In this document: piece by piece, positions 53,022 through 53,135 of the stretch
Position numbering within the stretch: position 1 is the stretch's first letter
Layout: each line of letters opens with the position of its first letter
NCBI GenBank assembly: GCA_018334055.1
Contig: JAGXSS010000060.1
Span: forward strand, 1 to 53,135
Length of the DNA: 53,135 nucleotides
DNA from: Peptococcaceae bacterium
GTDB taxonomy: Bacteria; Bacillota; UBA994
Direction of reading: 5' to 3'
Notes under the pieces: model-generated
Databases searched by the model: none
What the model was told of the DNA's origin: nothing
Seen by the model: only the letters and a program-made list of their open reading frames with translations
Translations under genes and position numbers: made by a program

Positions 53022-53135
53022 GTGGATGAATTATTGCAGAAACTACGCGAACAGGTGGAAACGGCAACGGCGGCGTTAAGAGAAAAAGGGTATGCGGCTA
53101 AAACCATTGAGGATTATAGTGGAGTATGGCGTCAG
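53022..53135 (+). CDS. Probable tyrosine recombinase/integrase, N-terminal fragment (cut by window edge)
   Basis: 38 codons from GTG 53022, with AAGGAGG (53007-53013) nine bases upstream, run open to the window end. The text EKGYAAKTIEDYSGVWRQ, following a helix LLQKLREQVETATAAL, looks like the core-binding (SAM-like) domain at the start of a phage-type integrase. Catalytic residues lie outside the window. Confidence 0.6.
   Translation, partial: MDELLQKLREQVETATAALREKGYAAKTIEDYSGVWRQ

Overview
The window looks like a spore-forming Bacillota (Firmicutes) chromosome, probably Clostridia-like and fairly GC-rich. The evidence is spoIIID next to an mbl-type mreB gene, a FabK-type fab operon, a fused two-domain CoA-dehydratase activase, a Gram-positive PhoP-type TTAACA box, strong AGGAGG-type ribosome sites and many TTG start codons. 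I cannot name the genus from sequence alone.

Layout. 1-15.6 kb (all minus strand): the 3'-truncated recD2 helicase gene, a small membrane-anchored protein, an integral membrane protein coupled to metK, a giant 2-hydroxyacyl-CoA dehydratase activase homologue, degV, tdk-udk, and the phosphate operon pstSCAB-phoU behind a PhoP box with exact 11-bp periodicity. 15.66-17.6 kb: an IS607-family element (serine recombinase TnpA plus an apparently intact TnpB nuclease) whose tnpB end lies against the pst PhoP box, followed by diverged direct repeats. 18.0-19.5 kb: a plus-strand metallo-beta-lactamase/beta-CASP protein. 19.5-24.75 kb: fabH-fabK-fabD-fabG-acpP-fabF, transcribed from a promoter that overlaps a perfect 37-bp palindrome. 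24.8-30.9 kb: an orphan peptide-type solute-binding protein with an N-terminal stalk domain, a PhoB/PhoR-type two-component system, fabZ, mbl and spoIIID. 31.0-43.6 kb: a complete carbon-phosphorus lyase operon (phnD-C-E-E-F-G-H-I-J-K-M, a hexapeptide transferase, phnL, a PHP-type cyclic phosphodiesterase), ending in a CcdA-like gene that lacks a convincing start. 43.7-45.7 kb: ptsI-ptsH.

45.7-53.1 kb is an accessory region. It is visibly richer in A and T, has mixed gene orientation, and carries decayed or frameshifted genes (an Rhs/YD-repeat remnant, a decayed gene coupled to a transporter, a frameshifted small ORF), two MFS transporters, a short-chain fatty-acid transporter with a missing N-terminus, an SRPBCC protein, several inverted and tandem repeats, and at the right edge the first 38 codons of a probable tyrosine recombinase.

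How the parts fit. Phosphorus acquisition is the main theme: Pst for phosphate, Phn for phosphonates, a PhoB/PhoR pair that could control both, PhoP-type boxes upstream of pstS and (weaker) phnD, and phoU. The second theme is membrane biogenesis (fab operon, fabZ, mbl). I saw no rRNA or tRNA gene and no CRISPR array. The most interesting signals are regulatory or mobile: the fab palindrome-promoter, the TnpB/guide-RNA end abutting the pst PhoP box, the promoter/SD inverted repeat of the metK operon, and the in-frame junction between the PHP gene and the ccdA-like gene.
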